The position numbers were made by a program, and so were the translations under genes. Source: Bacteroidota bacterium (GTDB taxonomy: Bacteria > Bacteroidota > Bacteroidia > Bacteroidales > PUMT01). From it: a DNA stretch of 40,228 nucleotides. This document shows, in pieces, positions 16,453 through 25,100 of this stretch (positions within the stretch are counted from its first letter, which is position 1; each line of letters opens with the position of its first letter). The notes under the pieces are model-generated. The model saw nothing but the letters and a program-made list of their open reading frames with translations, ran no database searches and was not told where the DNA came from. Location: contig PWHJ01000178.1 of assembly GCA_003554865.1 (NCBI GenBank), positions 1 through 40,228 of the forward strand, given 5' to 3'.

Positions 16453-17472
16453 TTAAGGCTTTTTTGTTGAAAGCTGCCCGCAGGCGGCAGAAATATCCCT
16501 TCCCCTGGAGCGCCTGATTGTGACGGGGATACCTTTTGAGCTAAGGGCTTCTTTGAAATCCTGCATTTGTTCCGGACCGGCTTCCTGAAAACGGGAGCCC
16601 GGGACGGGGTGGCAGGGGATGAGATTAACCCTGCATTTTAGTCCATTAAGCACCTTTGCCAATTCCGCGGCGTGATCGCGAGAGTGGTTAATTCCGCGGA
16701 AGATGACATACTCAATGGAAACCCTGCGCTGGTTTTCAAAGTCGAACGAGCGTATCTCCTTCAGCAGTTTTTTGAAGGGATGGTGTTTTTCAACCGGCAT
16801 TATTTTGAGCCTTTCATCTTCGAAAGGGGAATGTAGACTGATAGCCAGGCGGCAGTTACTTTTTTTAAGCAGCTCACCCATCTGAGGCATTATACCTATT
16901 GTCGATACGGTGATCCTTCTCGGGCTCATTCCATAACCCCAGGCGGAGGTGAGAATGTCCAGGCTTTTGAGAACTTCCCCGGGATTGTCAAGAGGCTCGC
17001 CCATCCCCATGTAAACTATGTTGGTAACCTCTTCCTTTTCGGGTAAAGAGGCAAGCTGGTTTAGGATCTCCCCTGCCGTTAGATTGCCCCTGAAACCCTG
17101 ACTGCCTGTCATGCAAAATCCGCACCCCCATTTGCACCCTACCTGTGTGGAGATACAAACTGTTTTTCGCCTTTGTTCGGGTATGTATACAGTTTCAACA
17201 TATTCTGCGTTGGATACCGGGAAAAGATATTTTTTTGCACCGTCAGCCGATATGTTCTCCTTACTCCAGGGGACCGTTCCCGGCGCGAATTTCTTTTTCA
17301 GCTCATTTCTGAACTTTTTTGACAGGTTGGTCATACCATCAGGCGAGCTGACATTCTTTTTGTAAAGCCATTCTGCAATTTGCCGGGCCGAATATGCGGG
17401 CATTCCCAAATCTTTTACCACCCCGAGCAGCTCGTTGTAAGTTTTTCCGAAAAGAGGCTCCCTGATTGTCAT
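16453..17472 (-). CDS. rlmN: 23S rRNA (adenine-2503-C2)/tRNA A37 methyltransferase RlmN
   Basis: A 339-residue radical SAM enzyme. The iron-sulfur cysteines are Cys113, Cys117 and Cys120 in VGCKWGCGFCMTG (CxxxCxxC). Cys106, seven residues earlier as in E. coli (Cys118/Cys125), and Cys331 near the C-terminus (ISAACGQL, E. coli Cys355) correspond to the additional essential cysteines. MGMGEPLDN is the radical SAM GGE-like motif. It methylates C2 of A2503 in 23S rRNA and of A37 in some tRNAs, supporting translation fidelity. Cfr is an alternative family member, but the housekeeping context and the close match to RlmN make that unlikely. It is monocistronic. Confidence 0.95.
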   Translation of the reverse strand: MTIREPLFGKTYNELLGVVKDLGMPAYSARQIAEWLYKKNVSSPDGMTNLSKKFRNELKKKFAPGTVPWSKENISADGAKKYLFPVSNAEYVETVYIPEQRRKTVCISTQVGCKWGCGFCMTGSQGFRGNLTAGEILNQLASLPEKEEVTNIVYMGMGEPLDNPGEVLKSLDILTSAWGYGMSPRRITVSTIGIMPQMGELLKKSNCRLAISLHSPFEDERLKIMPVEKHHPFKKLLKEIRSFDFENQRRVSIEYVIFRGINHSRDHAAELAKVLNGLKCRVNLIPCHPVPGSRFQEAGPEQMQDFKEALSSKGIPVTIRRSRGRDISAACGQLSTKKP

Positions 17473-17765
17473 AATCGTTTGAACTTAATTTTACCGCAAA
17501 TGAACATAAAATTTTTCTTTTTTTTAATTTTGCAACATAGCCATTTAAAACACTGGCAATAATTTTACGGAAAACATCAATATGTGCAGCTTTATTGCAA
17601 AACTTCCGGTAAATATCTACAAATTCCTTTATATTAATATAAAGAGAAGAGACCCCTACTTTTACCTCTGATATTCAGGCCGGCAAGGCCTATGTTTTGA
17701 ACATTCTGCAAGAATTATCTTTTCAACTATTTTATATTAAAAAATTTAAATATTTGTCTTTCAAT
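17473..17765 (+). promoter_or_regulatory. rlmN-tnaA divergent spacer and long tnaA leader
   Basis: 293 nt. A perfect -7 element TAATTTTG lies at 17525-17532 on the plus strand, but no TTTG is found at the proper distance upstream. If used, it gives a tnaA leader of about 225 nt that contains a short open frame (17582-17671), the 18-bp palindrome CTTTATATTAATATAAAG (17627-17644) and a small hairpin (AGGCC at 17677-17681 with GGCCT at 17687-17691). A long leader would suit post-initiation control of tnaA; this is inference. Confidence 0.35.
17582..17671 (+). other. possible tnaA leader peptide ORF (29 codons)
   Basis: ATG at 17582 opens 29 codons ending in TGA at 17669-17671 with the C-terminal residues RRDPYFYL. 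It is rich in tyrosine but has no tryptophan, unlike E. coli TnaC, which senses tryptophan through Trp12. No Shine-Dalgarno is seen. It lies in a different frame from tnaA. It may be a chance ORF. Confidence 0.2.
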
Positions 17766-19148
17766 ATGGAACTTCCTTTTTCTGAATCATATAAAATAAA
17801 AGTAGTGGAGCCTCTGAGACGAAGCACCCGTGATGAACGTGAAAAGTGGATCAGGGAGGCCCACTATAATCTTTTCAACCTGCAAAGTTATCAGGTATTC
17901 ATTGATTTGCTCACCGATTCAGGCACCGGCGCCATGAGCGACCGTCAGTGGTCGGCCATGATGGTGGGAGATGAAAGCTATGCCGGAGCATCAAGTTATT
18001 ACAAGCTTAAGGAGACGGTTGGGGAAATAACCGGGTTTGATTATTTTTTGCCTACCCACCAGGGACGTGCCGCTGAAAATGTACTTTTTTCAGCTCTTGT
18101 AAGCGAAGGCGACATTGTTCCGGGAAACACCCATTTCGATACCACTAAAGGCCATATAGAATACCGGAGGGCAAGGGCGGTGGACTGCACGATAGATGAG
18201 GCTTTTGACACTGAATCGGAGCACCCTTTCAAAGGAAACATTGATACCGGTAAGCTGGAAAAAGTGCTGAAGGAGAATCCGCGCGATAAAATCCCATTTG
18301 TGGTTGTTACCGTAACCTGCAACAGCTCGGGCGGACAGCCGGTTTCAATGAATAATCTGAAAGAGGTGAAAGCCCTGGCCGAAAAATATGGTGTAATGAT
18401 TGTTTTTGATGCGGCACGCTTTGCCGAAAATGCATACTTCATAAAGCTGAAGGAGAAGGGGTACGAAAATAAAAGTATCAGGGAGATTGTAAGGGAAATG
18501 TTCTCCCATGCGGATGCAATGACAATGAGCTGCAAAAAGGACGGTGTTGTCAATATGGGCGGGTTTATCGGCATGAGAGACGAGGAGCTTTTCCATAAAG
18601 CCGGGGTTTATAATATCCTTTTTGAAGGTTTTCTTACTTACGGGGGGATGACGGGCCGCGATATGAATGCACTGGCTCAGGGACTTGTTGAGGTTACCGG
18701 GTTCGATTACCTTCAGACCCGGATTGAACAGGTGGCCTGTCTCGGCAAAAAGCTCAGGGAGTACAATATTCCCGTACAGGTACCTTTCGGCGGGCATGCA
18801 ATTTTTGTTGATGCCAAAAAGTTATTGCCCCATATTCCCAAAGAGCGTTTTATTGCCCAGACCCTGGCCGTTGAATTGTACCTGGAGGCGGGGGTCAGGG
18901 GAGTCGAAATCGGTACGCTTTTGGCCGACCGGGACCCCGAAACACGCGAGAACCGGTATCCCAGACTGGAGTTGGTGAGACTGGCCATTCCCCGCAGGGT
19001 TTACACCAACAATCATATGGATGTGGTGGCCGCGGCAGTGAAAAATGTATATGACAGGAGGGAGAAAATTGGCGATGGACTGGAAATTGTGAAAGAGGCG
19101 CCAATAATGCGCCATTTTACAGTTAAGCTTAAAAGAGCTGAACGGTAA
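17766..19148 (+). CDS. tnaA: tryptophanase (tryptophan indole-lyase)
   Basis: A 460-residue PLP beta-eliminating lyase, starting at the ATG 17766; the open frame runs 23 codons upstream from a TTG, but MELPFSESYKIKVVEP aligns with the family N-terminus. Family signatures are IDLLTDSGTGAMSD, PTHQGRAAEN and SCKKDGVVNMGG with the PLP lysine near 258. Tryptophanase is favoured over tyrosine phenol-lyase because FDTTKGH and FDAARFAENAYFIK match TnaA, and GVEIGTLLADRDP has Ile where TPL has the substrate-binding Arg381. It cleaves L-tryptophan to indole, pyruvate and ammonia, and can also act on cysteine and serine. No tnaB-like permease lies next to it. Confidence 0.88.
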   Translation: MELPFSESYKIKVVEPLRRSTRDEREKWIREAHYNLFNLQSYQVFIDLLTDSGTGAMSDRQWSAMMVGDESYAGASSYYKLKETVGEITGFDYFLPTHQGRAAENVLFSALVSEGDIVPGNTHFDTTKGHIEYRRARAVDCTIDEAFDTESEHPFKGNIDTGKLEKVLKENPRDKIPFVVVTVTCNSSGGQPVSMNNLKEVKALAEKYGVMIVFDAARFAENAYFIKLKEKGYENKSIREIVREMFSHADAMTMSCKKDGVVNMGGFIGMRDEELFHKAGVYNILFEGFLTYGGMTGRDMNALAQGLVEVTGFDYLQTRIEQVACLGKKLREYNIPVQVPFGGHAIFVDAKKLLPHIPKERFIAQTLAVELYLEAGVRGVEIGTLLADRDPETRENRYPRLELVRLAIPRRVYTNNHMDVVAAAVKNVYDRREKIGDGLEIVKEAPIMRHFTVKLKRAER

Positions 19149-19270
19149 AAGCTTTCAGGTTCCCCGAGTTAATTAAATTTTTTCCGGATAATAAACGGGC
19201 TTCCGGGTTATTACCCGGCAACCGGACTTCCGGATTTTTTCCGCATCGGACTTGACAATGGTATGGCAAT

Positions 19271-19315
19271 AAAAAACACCGCCACGGGTGGTATTTATTT
19301 TCCGCGGCGGTTTTT
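19271..19315. terminator. bidirectional terminator between tnaA and the DJ-1 gene
   Basis: A-run 19271-19276, stem ACCGCC (19278-19283) with GGCGGT (19306-19311), then a T-run to 19315. Symmetric A and T runs allow use on both strands between the two converging genes. Confidence 0.65.
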
Positions 19316-19327
19316 AATTTTTTATCT

Positions 19328-19358
19328 CACCAAATCGGTGTATATCACCGGGTTGGTG
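19328..19358 (-). other. nested hairpin just downstream of the DJ-1 gene
   Basis: CACCAA (19328-19333) pairs with TTGGTG (19353-19358), and inside it CGGTG (19336-19340) pairs with CACCG (19346-19350) around loop TATAT. It lies 11 nt after the DJ-1 stop. No T-run follows on the minus strand, so it may protect the mRNA end or assist the adjacent terminator. Confidence 0.5.
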
Positions 19359-19368
19359 TTAAATTTTT

Positions 19369-19995
19369 CTAGTTCTGTAAAAAGCCCTCTTCTTTCAGGG
19401 CATTTTCAATTGCTTTGCTGAAGTCGCTCAAATCTCCCGGAACCCTTGAGGTTATCAGGTTGCGGTCAACCACCACAGACTCGTCAAGGTAAGTTGCACC
19501 TGCCTCTTCAATCTCTTCCTGAATGCCTCCTACCCCGGTGCATTCAAAACCTTCAAGCACACCGGCCGTTACAAGAACCTGAGGTCCGTGGCATATTCCG
19601 GCAACCGGTTTCCCGGATTCAAAAAACTCCCTTGTAAAGGCCACAACATCCTCATTTTCCCTGAGAGCCTCCGGAGCCTCTCCGCCGGGAAGTATAAGAG
19701 CATCAAAGTAATCCACTGTTACCTCGTCTATTCCCATGTCTATCCTGATCGTGAACTCACTGTTGTAGGCCTGTACCGTTCCCGTTTGCGGTCCGATCAC
19801 AGTGAGAAGGGCACCCCTGTTAGCCAGGTAGCCCATCGGCATAAATGCTTCACCGTCATGGAAACCTTCTGTTACCAGTACGGCAACATTCGGGCGCTCA
19901 TCAACCTCGGGATCGGGCTCAGGCGCTTCGCATGCATTAAGCATAAAAACAGCGGCAGCAACAATAAGCGGCAGAACAAATCTTTTTTTAATCAT
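19369..19995 (-). CDS. exported DJ-1/PfpI family lipoprotein
   Basis: A 208-residue protein. Residues 1-21 form a lipoprotein signal ending in LNAC with Cys22 as the lipidation site, followed by an acidic Pro/Glu/Asp linker that in Bacteroidota often goes with surface or outer-membrane sorting. Residues 36-205 are a DJ-1/PfpI domain with VTEGFHDGEAF (Glu43), LPGGEAPEALREN and the nucleophile elbow GICHGPQVL (Cys135, His136). Family members are proteases, glyoxalases/deglycases or stress chaperones; most are cytosolic, so the lipid anchor is unusual. The leader AACCTAAAACC and its spacing to the ATG are the same as in the M55 gene next to it. An AT dinucleotide run lies further upstream (about 20031-20045). 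Confidence 0.85.
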   Translation of the reverse strand: MIKKRFVLPLIVAAAVFMLNACEAPEPDPEVDERPNVAVLVTEGFHDGEAFMPMGYLANRGALLTVIGPQTGTVQAYNSEFTIRIDMGIDEVTVDYFDALILPGGEAPEALRENEDVVAFTREFFESGKPVAGICHGPQVLVTAGVLEGFECTGVGGIQEEIEEAGATYLDESVVVDRNLITSRVPGDLSDFSKAIENALKEEGFLQN

Positions 19996-20183
19996 AAGTT
20001 TGAGGTTTTAGGTTAGAATTTGTGAAGTGCATATATATATATATTCCTCTGTTGCAAGCTGTTAATGAAAACAATTTATTTCATTAAACGGTGGAACCCT
20101 CATGTTTTATTATCCAGAGACGCATGTTTATTGAGCTAACTATCAAATTTTTCCGCGTTACTGATTTTGTCCGCCGGGAATAT

Positions 20184-21080
20184 TTACCTTGACAGAACAA
20201 GCAGTGCGCGAAACATCTGGAAGCCGTCTATCAGATCGTCTTTTGTAAAGTTTACACTGCGCGGACCGCTTCTCTCAACTCCGGGTACCAGCTCAGCTCC
20301 CTGGGCCTGGCAGCTTCTGAGAAAATCAATATCAAATACGTAGGGAGAGGTCAGGGAGAATACTTCCATATCTGAAAGCTGCTCGAGAGAAGTGCGTGTC
20401 TTTTCTTTTATAAGCTCCTGTGCTTTTGAAGGGACAAGTGTGTTGGCAGCATAGCGCCCGATCCCTTTTTTAACCTCTGCCGTAACTATTTGATCGCCGA
20501 GTGTTTCCCTTGCCTGACGGCAGGCCTCCTCGTCACCTGCAATCATAGCTACCGGCACTCCGTAGTATCCGCCTACAAGTGCATTCATTTCGCCTTCCCC
20601 GAGCTCAACTCCGTTAACCTTTACCGAATACACGGAAGCCCCGGAGTAGGTGTGGTCCAGTACACCGTCGATCGACCCTGCCCTGGCATGATAACCGATA
20701 AATATTATGGCGTCAAAAGTTTCGTCAATGCCTTCCATCATGCTAAGGGGCTTGGGACTTCCGGTAATGAGCCTTGCTTCGGGGTGAAGGTCAGATGCGA
20801 TAATGTTACGCATGCTCCCGTGGGAATCGTTAACCACTATTTCGGTGGCACCGGCTTCCAATGCTCCCTCTATGGCGGCGTTGGCTTCTTCTGTGGTCCA
20901 CCTGCGCGCCAACGAATAATCGCTTCCGCCTGCCGATACCTGGTCGCCGTGCACCACTCCGGCAACGCCTTCCATGTCTACCGAAATATAAACCTTAAGG
21001 CCGTCAGCATAAAGGTTGCCCGATGCAAAAAGCATCAGCGACAATGTCAGAACAAAAAGTGTTGAAAAGATCTTTCTCAT
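20184..21080 (-). CDS. secreted M55 family D-aminopeptidase (DppA-like)
   Basis: A 298-residue protein with a signal peptide (MRKIFSTLFV onward, cleavage near YADG at 24-27) and an M55 domain. The zinc ligands are visible as Asp35 and Glu37 (VDMEGVAG), His87 (NDSHGSM), His131 (GYHARAG) and a glutamate near 162-164 (GEGEMNA). Bacillus DppA is a cytosolic decamer that releases D-Ala from D-amino-acid peptides; this one is exported, so a role in peptidoglycan-peptide turnover or D-peptide scavenging in the periplasm is plausible. AACCTAAAA lies 19 to 11 nt before the ATG. The DJ-1 lipoprotein gene follows on the same strand after 188 nt. Confidence 0.9.
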   Translation of the reverse strand: MRKIFSTLFVLTLSLMLFASGNLYADGLKVYISVDMEGVAGVVHGDQVSAGGSDYSLARRWTTEEANAAIEGALEAGATEIVVNDSHGSMRNIIASDLHPEARLITGSPKPLSMMEGIDETFDAIIFIGYHARAGSIDGVLDHTYSGASVYSVKVNGVELGEGEMNALVGGYYGVPVAMIAGDEEACRQARETLGDQIVTAEVKKGIGRYAANTLVPSKAQELIKEKTRTSLEQLSDMEVFSLTSPYVFDIDFLRSCQAQGAELVPGVERSGPRSVNFTKDDLIDGFQMFRALLVLSR

Positions 21081-21213
21081 AAGTTTAAAATTTTAGGTTT
21101 ACAAATTATTTTGAAATTGAGCCGGTTAGATTTGAAATGTAACTTGCCGGCCCTGTGGAAATTGCCACAAAACAGTGATATAAATATACTAAAATATTGA
21201 ACACTGAAACTGT

Positions 21214-21906
21214 TTATCCCGATTTTTTAGCGACCTGATTTGGGGGCGGGGAGTTAAGCATCTTCCAGTGCTCTTGTGAGAACTGCTCAAGGCTCTCCAG
21301 CTTCAGGTCTGCAATGCAGTATTTGGGGTTTTCTGTTTCGCCGGATTCGGGTACAGCAACGGTTTTCATCTTTGCAGCCTTTGCAGCTATTAGTCCGTTA
21401 ACCGAATCTTCAACCGCCAGGCACCTTTCAGGTTTTTTCCCCAGCTGTTTTGCAGCCGAAATGAAAACCGCGGGATGAGGCTTCCCGTATTCTTCATGGA
21501 CAGCCGAGTTTACAGCAAGGAACTCCTTTTCAAGTCCGAGCTTTTCCAGCACAGCCGATATGATGGCGGGAGATGAAGAAGAGGCCAGTCCTTTTGGCAC
21601 CCCTTTTTGGTTGAGAAAATCAATAACATTGTAAACACCCGGCAGGGGTTCGCCTTTTTCAATGATCAGCCGGGTGACCTTTTGGTCAACTTCTTCGGCT
21701 ATCTCCCCGATAGTTATCCCGTCCCACGGGTAAAGGCTGTACCAGTGCCTGACCACTTCCCTGATTGGCAGTCCGGCCGTTTCAATGCACATTTTTGTTG
21801 TAAGCTCAATTCCGACCTTTTTGAAGATCTCTTTTTCGGCTTCGCGCCACAATGGCTCCGAGTCTATCAGGACCCCGTCCATGTCAAAAATAACAGCTTC
21901 GATCAT
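21214..21906 (-). CDS. hxpB: HAD-superfamily sugar phosphatase, HxpB (YniC)-like
   Basis: A 230-residue cytosolic HAD hydrolase with an alpha-helical cap. The nucleophile motif FDMDGVLID has Asp8 and Asp10, motif II is LASSSSPAI, and motif IV VEDSVNG binds magnesium. Cap and core match E. coli YniC/HxpB closely (WYSLYPWDG, KPHPAVFISAAKQLG, VEDSVNGLIAAKAAKM, IADLKLESLEQ). HxpB dephosphorylates 2-deoxyglucose-6-P and hexitol phosphates; beta-phosphoglucomutase is a related alternative. It has its own promoter and no partner gene. Confidence 0.82.
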   Translation of the reverse strand: MIEAVIFDMDGVLIDSEPLWREAEKEIFKKVGIELTTKMCIETAGLPIREVVRHWYSLYPWDGITIGEIAEEVDQKVTRLIIEKGEPLPGVYNVIDFLNQKGVPKGLASSSSPAIISAVLEKLGLEKEFLAVNSAVHEEYGKPHPAVFISAAKQLGKKPERCLAVEDSVNGLIAAKAAKMKTVAVPESGETENPKYCIADLKLESLEQFSQEHWKMLNSPPPNQVAKKSG

Positions 21907-21926
21907 ATTAATATTTTTAAGGCTTT

Positions 21927-21957
21927 CAAATATAACAATTTGTTTTGCCCTTTCAGA
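21927..21957 (-). promoter_or_regulatory. candidate promoter of the HxpB-like gene
   Basis: On the minus strand TCTG (21954-21957), 19 nt, then TATATTTG (21927-21934), a perfect TAnnTTTG. The gene starts 20 nt beyond. Confidence 0.55.
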
Positions 21958-22065
21958 GGGGAAGAGATAACGGATGTATAAAAATTTTTGGTTTGGATGG
22001 ACTCCCTTACTGGCCGTTGACTGGCCATCCGGAATAATTATCCTGAATTTTTTACGGCAGGGAAA

Positions 22066-22096
22066 TTTGGCTGTGGATTTTTAATGGGTAATTTTA
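22066..22096 (+). promoter_or_regulatory. candidate promoter of the addA-like operon
   Basis: TTTG (22066-22069), 19 nt, then TAATTTTA (22089-22096), 7 of 8 to the consensus. The first ATG of the gene begins only 9 nt after the -7 element, which predicts an almost leaderless mRNA or a start at the second ATG (22115). Confidence 0.5.
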
Positions 22097-22105
22097 AGCA
22101 AAATT

Positions 22106-25100
22106 ATGCCCTTTATGAGCAATCTTATAATTTACAAAGCTTCAGCAGGATCGGGGAAAACCTTCAAACTCACAGAGGAGTTCCTCAAGCTTGCCCTTAC
22201 GGGAGATTTTCGCCGCATCCTTGCGGTTACTTTCACAAACAAGGCAACCGCCGAAATGAAGACACGTATAGTTGAGCAGCTTTCACTGCTCTCCTCCGGC
22301 GGGGAATCACCTTATTTAAGTGCGCTGGTAAAGGAGACCGGAACCGGTGAGGCAAAGGTCAGGGAAAAAGCCCGGGAGGTACTCAATGATATACTCCAGG
22401 GTTTTTCACGATTTTCGGTAGGGACTATCGACAGCTTTTTTCAGCGGATAATACGGGCTTTTGCAAGGGAGATATCACTTGAATCGGGCTTTGAGCTGGA
22501 GGTTGACAATATGCCTGTGCTTGAGAGGGCGATTGACCGTATGTTCCTTGAGGCAACTGAAAACAGGGAGCTTCTTGGCTGGCTTATTGACTTTGCGGGT
22601 GCAAAGATGAGTGAGGGGGCCTCGTGGAACTTTCAAAATGATGTAAAAAACCTCGGGCACTGCATATTCAGTGAAAACTACCAGCAATTCAGCGGCAGGC
22701 TTGCAGACAAGCTATCCGACAGGAAGTTCATGGACTCCTACAGGGAATCGCTTTTTGCAATAAAAAGCGGGTTTGAGAAAAAGATGAAGGAAAAAGGCGA
22801 CAGGGCACTTGGTATCATTGAAATAAAGGGGCTTGCGGTAGCCGACTTTTTGTACGGGCGTAACGGGGTGGCCGGCTATTTTGTGAATCTTTCAAAAGGG
22901 AAAAAATATGCTCCCCACAGCAGGGCACTGGCCGCATTGGATGAGCCGGAAAACTGGCATTCCAAAAGTTCCTCCCTGAAGGCTGAAATAACCGGTGCTT
23001 TTAATGACGGGCTCAATGACTGCCTCAGGGAGGCCGTGGAGACATACCGGCAGGAGTATCCGTCGTATGTGACAGCTCATCTGGTGCTGAATTATATATA
23101 TACGCTGGGTATTATGACCGACCTTGCTTCTCATGCAAGGGATTATGCCTCGGAGAACAATGTATTCCTGCTTTCCGATGTGCCCTCGCTGCTAAGCGGA
23201 ATAATTGGCGGGAATGATTCTCCCTTTGTATATGAGAAGACCGGTAGCTTTTACAAGCACTTTATGATAGATGAATTTCAGGATACATCAAGAGTTCAGT
23301 GGAATAATTTTTCCCCGCTTATTCTCAACAGTCTCTCGGAAGAGAAACGCAATGTGCTGGTAGGGGACGTGAAGCAGTCCATTTACCGCTGGCGTAACGG
23401 TGACTGGAAAATACTGGCCCGTGAGGTGCAGCAGCAGTTTTCCCCTTTTTCCCCCCGTATCGAGCCGCTTAAGGTGAACCGGCGCAGCTGCCCGAACATA
23501 GTGGAATTTAACAACCGCTTCTTCGGAATCGCTTCTTCGCTGATGGAGAACCAGTTCATGTCAGAGTGTGAGGGTGCACATTTAAGCGCTGATTTTGCAA
23601 GTCAAACCGGGGAAATGATAACGGGAGCTTACACCGGTCATGAGCAGCATATGTCGGAGGATTGTGGGGGGAAACAGGGGTGTGTAAGTGTGCAGTTTGT
23701 GGATGCCCCCCGGGGGTCTTCCTGGCGCGAGAGGGTTAATTCAGGTTTGCCGGAATTGATAGAGCGGCTGATTGCCAAGGGGTACCACCTGAAAGATATT
23801 GCAGTGCTGGTTCGAAACAACAGTGACGGACGGGAGGTTGCCTCTACTTTGCTTGAATGGGGTGCCGGTTGCGAAAAGCCTGATATATCAGGCAGGGATT
23901 CCTCTAAAACAGAGGGAGAGAGAAAACGGCTTGATTTTATATCCGATGAGTTCCTTTTGCTCAATGAGTCTGTTTCGGTGAGATTTCTCACAGCCGTCCT
24001 TTCTTATCTTGACAATCCCTCAGACAGTGTGAGCAAAGCGCTTATGGTTAATGAATACTACAGGTATATAAGGGAGGCGGATGATTCTTTGGATCTTCAC
24101 CGTCTGTTTTCATCGGCTTCCTCTGGCTCCACCGATGAATGGGAGGCTTTTTTACCTTCCGGCTTTACCCGGGAACGTCAAAGACTAAGGCAAATGCCTC
24201 TTTATGAGCTGACAGAGGAGTTGATATCCCTTTTCGGGTTGGATCAGTTGCAGGGGGAGATACCCTATCTGACCGCTTTTCAGGATGCTGTTCTGCGATT
24301 TTCTTCCAGGGAGGCGGCAGGTATTCACTCTTTTCTCCGGTGGTGGGAGGAGAACGGTCATAAGGAATCGGTAAGCGGCAGCGACAGTCAGGATGCCGTT
24401 CGAATCATGACAATTCACAAGGCAAAGGGACTGCAATTCAGGGTTGTGCTGCTGCCTTACTGCGACTGGTACACTGATCATAACCCTAATCATGAGAACA
24501 TTGTATGGTGCAGGCCTGCCGGGGAGCCGTTCAACCGGCTTGAGCTTGTGCCTGTGAGATATAAAAAGGAGATGGCCTCAAGCTTATTTGCAGGGGAGTA
24601 TTTTGCCGAAAAGATGCAGGTTTATGTTGACAACCTGAATCTTCTCTATGTTGCCTTCACCCGTGCGCAGGAGGAGCTTCACCTGTTTGCCCCTTCACCT
24701 TCAAGGGAAAAGATAAAAAAGGAGGGGATCAAAAAAGTCCCGGATCTTATATTGAGGACTACAGAAGACTCGGGTGATATGAAAAGGGAGGATCCCCCGA
24801 AAGGTTTTACCGTTGGAGCTTTTTCAGAAGCAGGGGAACGGGAAGCGGAGAAAACCGAAGATGAGCTGATGTTATCTTCCTATCCTTCTGCGTCTTACCA
24901 CGGGAAACTGAGGCTGAGACTGGCAGGTGAGGGGTTTTTCAAAGGTGAGGGGGAGAAAAGAGAGAGTGTGAACACGGGAAAGATAATGCATGAGGCTTTC
25001 CGGCATATTGAAACGGCTGCCGATATTGACAGGGCTGTAAACCGTCTATATATTGATGGACTGATCAATTTAGCCCGGTCAAAAGAGCTTCCCCGCAAAA

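Noticed and set aside
20031-20045. AT dinucleotide run upstream of the DJ-1 gene as a phase-variable promoter
   Set aside because: The run is short and I could not place it between a convincing -33 and -7 pair, so phase variation cannot be supported.
20490-21065. 191-codon plus-strand frame opposite the M55 gene
   Set aside because: Antisense to the zinc-ligand region of M55; no motif and no promoter.
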